Source of the DNA: an uncultured Prevotellaceae bacterium
GTDB taxonomy: Bacteria > Bacteroidota > Bacteroidia > Bacteroidales > Bacteroidaceae
DNA: 36,229 nt
Assembly: GCA_902800595.1 (NCBI GenBank)
Contig: CADCFA010000021.1
Span: 1-36,229, forward strand
Direction: 5' to 3'
In this document: piece after piece, positions 34,413 through 36,229 of the stretch
Numbering within the stretch: the first letter of the stretch is position 1
How the letters are laid out: every line of letters begins with the position of its first letter
Translations under genes and position numbers: made by a program
The notes under the pieces: model-generated
What the model was told of the DNA's origin: nothing
Seen by the model: the letters and a program-made list of their open reading frames with translations, nothing else
Database searches by the model: none

Positions 34413-34420
34413 TAACTTTG
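34413..34420 (+). promoter_or_regulatory. -7 element of the RNase P RNA gene
   Basis: TAACTTTG matches TAnnTTTG and ends seven bases before the 5' arm of the RNase P RNA. The -33 box is not recognisable in the AT-rich upstream sequence. Confidence 0.6.
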
Positions 34421-34426
34421 CAACCG

Positions 34427-34791
34427 AAAGCACTGTCACGGTCTGTCGCTGGTGTCATTCTGGCACGGGAGGAAAGTCCGGGCAGCATAGGGTACCCCAC
34501 TTCTGAAAGTGGAAGCTATTGGTGACAGTAGGTGAGGGCAGAAGAGAATAACCGCCTTGCTTTGGTGAGGTAAGGGTGAGAAGGTGGTGTAAGAGACCAC
34601 CAGCCGATGGGTGATCATCGGGCTGTGTCTGCTGGGGGCTGCAAGTTCGCGTAAACCATCGTCTGAGGGTTGCCCGCCCGATTTCACGATGGAGGGTAGA
34701 ACGCTTGAGCTATGGGGTGACTCATAGACTAGATAAATGACAGATACCATCCTTGGATGGTACAGAACCCGGCTTATAGGGGCAGTGCTTT
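34427..34791 (+). ncRNA. rnpB: RNase P RNA (type A)
   Basis: About 365 bases, the catalytic RNA that trims tRNA 5' ends. The ends pair as helix P1: AAAGCACTG at 34427-34435 with CAGTGCTTT at 34783-34791. Universally conserved parts are visible: GAGGAAAGTCCGGGC near 34469, AGAGACCACC near 34591, GAGGGTAGAACGCTTGAGC near 34691, TAGATAAATGACAG near 34729, and ACAGAACCCGGCTTATAGG at 34762-34780, which carries the GGCTTAT core that meets the tRNA CCA end in E. coli. A TTTCTTTTTT run follows P1 and probably serves as the terminator. Confidence 0.95.
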
Positions 34792-34814
34792 CTTTTTTAA
34801 TTGATATATTGATT

Positions 34815-35750
34815 GTGGCTAGTGAAGTTTTTTATAAACAGGTGGTGCGGAAGATAATTCTTACGATTCGTTTCTTTACCGAGAAACGGGTTATGGCTGA
34901 GGCTGCTGCCTTGACTTATTCTTCGTTATTGGCCATTGTACCCATGTTAGCTGTGGTATTTGCCATAGCAAGAGGTTTTGGGTATAACAAATATATTGAG
35001 ATATGGTTTCTCAATGCTTTATCGTCGCAACCCGAGGCGGCTAATGTCATTGTGGGCTTTGTGAACAGTTATCTGGTACATATTCGTGGAGGCATCTTTC
35101 TCGGCATAGGCTTGATCTTCATGCTTTATACGGTTCTGATGCTGGTGAATAATATTGAAGAGACTTTCAATCAGATATGGCAGGTTAATAATACACGACC
35201 AATTATTCGTTCTTTGACGAATTATTTGGCAATGATTCTAATCTTCCCGATAATGATTATTGTTTCTATGGGTCTTTCAATCTTTATGACTGCGATTGCT
35301 GACAAGATGGAGAATTTTATCTTGTTGGGTCCTGTTGTAAAAAACATGCTTGATTTTACGCCTTCAATTCTGCTATCATTATTATTTGTGATACTCTACG
35401 TGTATATGCCGAATACCAAAGTCAAGATATCGTGTGCTATTGTGCCTGGCATCTTGGCTGGTCTTGCCATGCATATTCTGCAGCTGTTCTATATTCATGC
35501 CCAGATTTGGGTTACTGGCTATAACGCTATCTATGGATCGTTCGCTGCCTTACCTTTATTTATGCTTTGGGTACAGTTCTCGTGGACCATTTGCCTCTTC
35601 GGTGCTCAACTCACCTATACTAACCAGAACCTGAATCGTATTGGTATCAATCTGGAACCTCAGGATATACACCCGAAAATAGATATGTCTGATGATGAAC
35701 GTGGCCCTGAGGCTACAGCTATTTATGCTGATACCATCGATGCTTTATAG
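34815..35750 (+). CDS. YihY/BrkB-family membrane protein
   Basis: About 311 residues if it starts at the GTG at 34815 (a TTG at 34809 is also possible). The only upstream ATG, at 34737, lies inside the conserved 3' part of the RNase P RNA and is rejected as a coincidence. Signature of the family: TEKRVMAEAAALTYSSLLAIVPMLAVVFAIARGFG, then NNIEETFNQIWQVNNTRPIIRSLTNYLAMILIFPIM, and GSFAALPLFMLWVQFSWTICLFGAQLTY near the C-terminus. About six transmembrane segments and a soluble acidic tail. It was once called ribonuclease BN by mistake. Its real function, perhaps transport or envelope assembly, is not established. Confidence 0.8.
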   Translation: MASEVFYKQVVRKIILTIRFFTEKRVMAEAAALTYSSLLAIVPMLAVVFAIARGFGYNKYIEIWFLNALSSQPEAANVIVGFVNSYLVHIRGGIFLGIGLIFMLYTVLMLVNNIEETFNQIWQVNNTRPIIRSLTNYLAMILIFPIMIIVSMGLSIFMTAIADKMENFILLGPVVKNMLDFTPSILLSLLFVILYVYMPNTKVKISCAIVPGILAGLAMHILQLFYIHAQIWVTGYNAIYGSFAALPLFMLWVQFSWTICLFGAQLTYTNQNLNRIGINLEPQDIHPKIDMSDDERGPEATAIYADTIDAL

Positions 35751-35764
35751 CTGGATAAAGCTTT

Positions 35765-36229
35765 TCATTTGCGTGCTAGTTCCCAAAAAGCTACAGCTGC
35801 GGCAGCAGCTACGTTCAGGGAATCTACTTGGTGTGACATTGGAATACGGATCACATAATCAGCATCTCTGATTGTCTGTGTAGGTAGGCCATCTCCTTCT
35901 GTTCCCATGATGATGGCAAGTTTTTCAATAGCTTTTAAACATGGATCGTCAAGTTTGATGGAATCGTCAGTTAATGCCATTGCTGCTGTAGTAAACCCCA
36001 GATTGCGGAGTGTTGCATAATCATCGAGCCACGTCCAAGGTACTAGGAAAACACTACCCATCGAAACACGCACAGCCCTGCGGTTCAGAGGATCACACGA
36101 GTTTCTTGTCAGCAATACGGCATCTATGCCTAAGGCTGCGGCAGAACGGAAAATGGCACCGATGTTTGTGGTATCTACCACACCGTCAATGACAACTATC
36201 CGCTGTGTATTTCCGATAACATCGGCTAC
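35765..36229 (-). CDS. TrmH/SpoU-family RNA 2'-O-methyltransferase (5' part cut by window end)
   Basis: The frame is open to the last base of the window, so the N-terminus is missing. A GTG at 36181 is internal. The C-terminal SPOUT domain is clear: IVVIDGVVDTTNIGAIFRSAAALGIDAVLL, DPLNRRAVRVSMGSVFLVPW, IMGTEGDGLP (motif 2) and IRIPMSHQVDSLNVAAAAAV (motif 3, with the knot that binds AdoMet). These enzymes methylate the ribose of rRNA or tRNA. The exact target cannot be decided. It converges on the YihY gene with 14 bases between the stops. Confidence 0.88.
   Translation of the reverse strand, partial: VADVIGNTQRIVVIDGVVDTTNIGAIFRSAAALGIDAVLLTRNSCDPLNRRAVRVSMGSVFLVPWTWLDDYATLRNLGFTTAAMALTDDSIKLDDPCLKAIEKLAIIMGTEGDGLPTQTIRDADYVIRIPMSHQVDSLNVAAAAAVAFWELARK

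Noticed and set aside
34436-34750. Open frame of 104 codons on the minus strand
   Set aside because: It is antisense to the RNase P RNA, whose conserved core and P1 pairing explain the sequence fully.

Overview
This window looks like a chromosomal segment of a Bacteroidales bacterium, most likely Prevotella-like. Evidence seen directly: promoters of the Bacteroidetes form TTTG-N19/20-TAnnTTTG, a short 286-residue primary sigma factor, families largely restricted to Bacteroidetes (DUF1593, DUF3256, DUF4296, a 'smalltalk' small protein) and a long eukaryote-like isoleucyl-tRNA synthetase. The species assignment is inference.

Layout. 1-4430 is core genome: the 3' end of gyrA, a secreted TPR protein, a secreted DUF1593 protein and deoD on the minus strand. 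4560-19550 is an accessory region in three parts. (a) 4560-5320, minus strand, is a decayed module: a frameshifted HU-like DNA-binding protein and an intact 33-residue smalltalk gene, with palindromic repeats. (b) 5786-13322 is a tightly packed operon, hsdR-hsdM-fic-hsdS-DUF2971: a type I restriction-modification system with a Fic protein between the methylase and specificity genes and a DUF2971 gene behind. It is followed by an ORF6N gene (minus) and a solitary 448-residue protein of unknown family with its own promoter and terminator. (c) 15871-19547 is a plus-strand operon: an unknown 122-residue protein, a VirE_N/BT4734-like primase-polymerase plus helicase-like ATPase, an unknown 135-residue protein and an M15 peptidase. 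HU, smalltalk, a VirE-like protein and a cell-wall hydrolase usually travel together in Bacteroidales, so parts (a) and (c) look like two halves of one mobile or phage-derived module, with restriction cargo lodged between them.

19614-36229 is core genome again: a Dcu-type C4-dicarboxylate transporter (minus), ileS, a DksA/TraR-like regulator, lspA, a DUF4296 lipoprotein, a NupG-like nucleoside transporter, rsmE, a phenylacetate-CoA ligase and a DUF3256 protein (plus). The minus strand then carries an rpoD-led operon and an HtrA/Deg protease. The RNase P RNA gene and a YihY-family membrane protein follow on the plus strand, and the window ends inside a TrmH-family methyltransferase (minus).

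Most noteworthy are the split accessory module with a 27-bp sequence shared by its two halves, the Fic/DUF2971 genes built into the restriction operon, a dense cluster of TGCGATTGA motifs around the primase-operon promoter, and a 36-bp AT palindrome between inverted TTGCAGTGTTGCAGTT arms ahead of hsdR. No tRNA, rRNA, transposase, integrase or CRISPR array was found.
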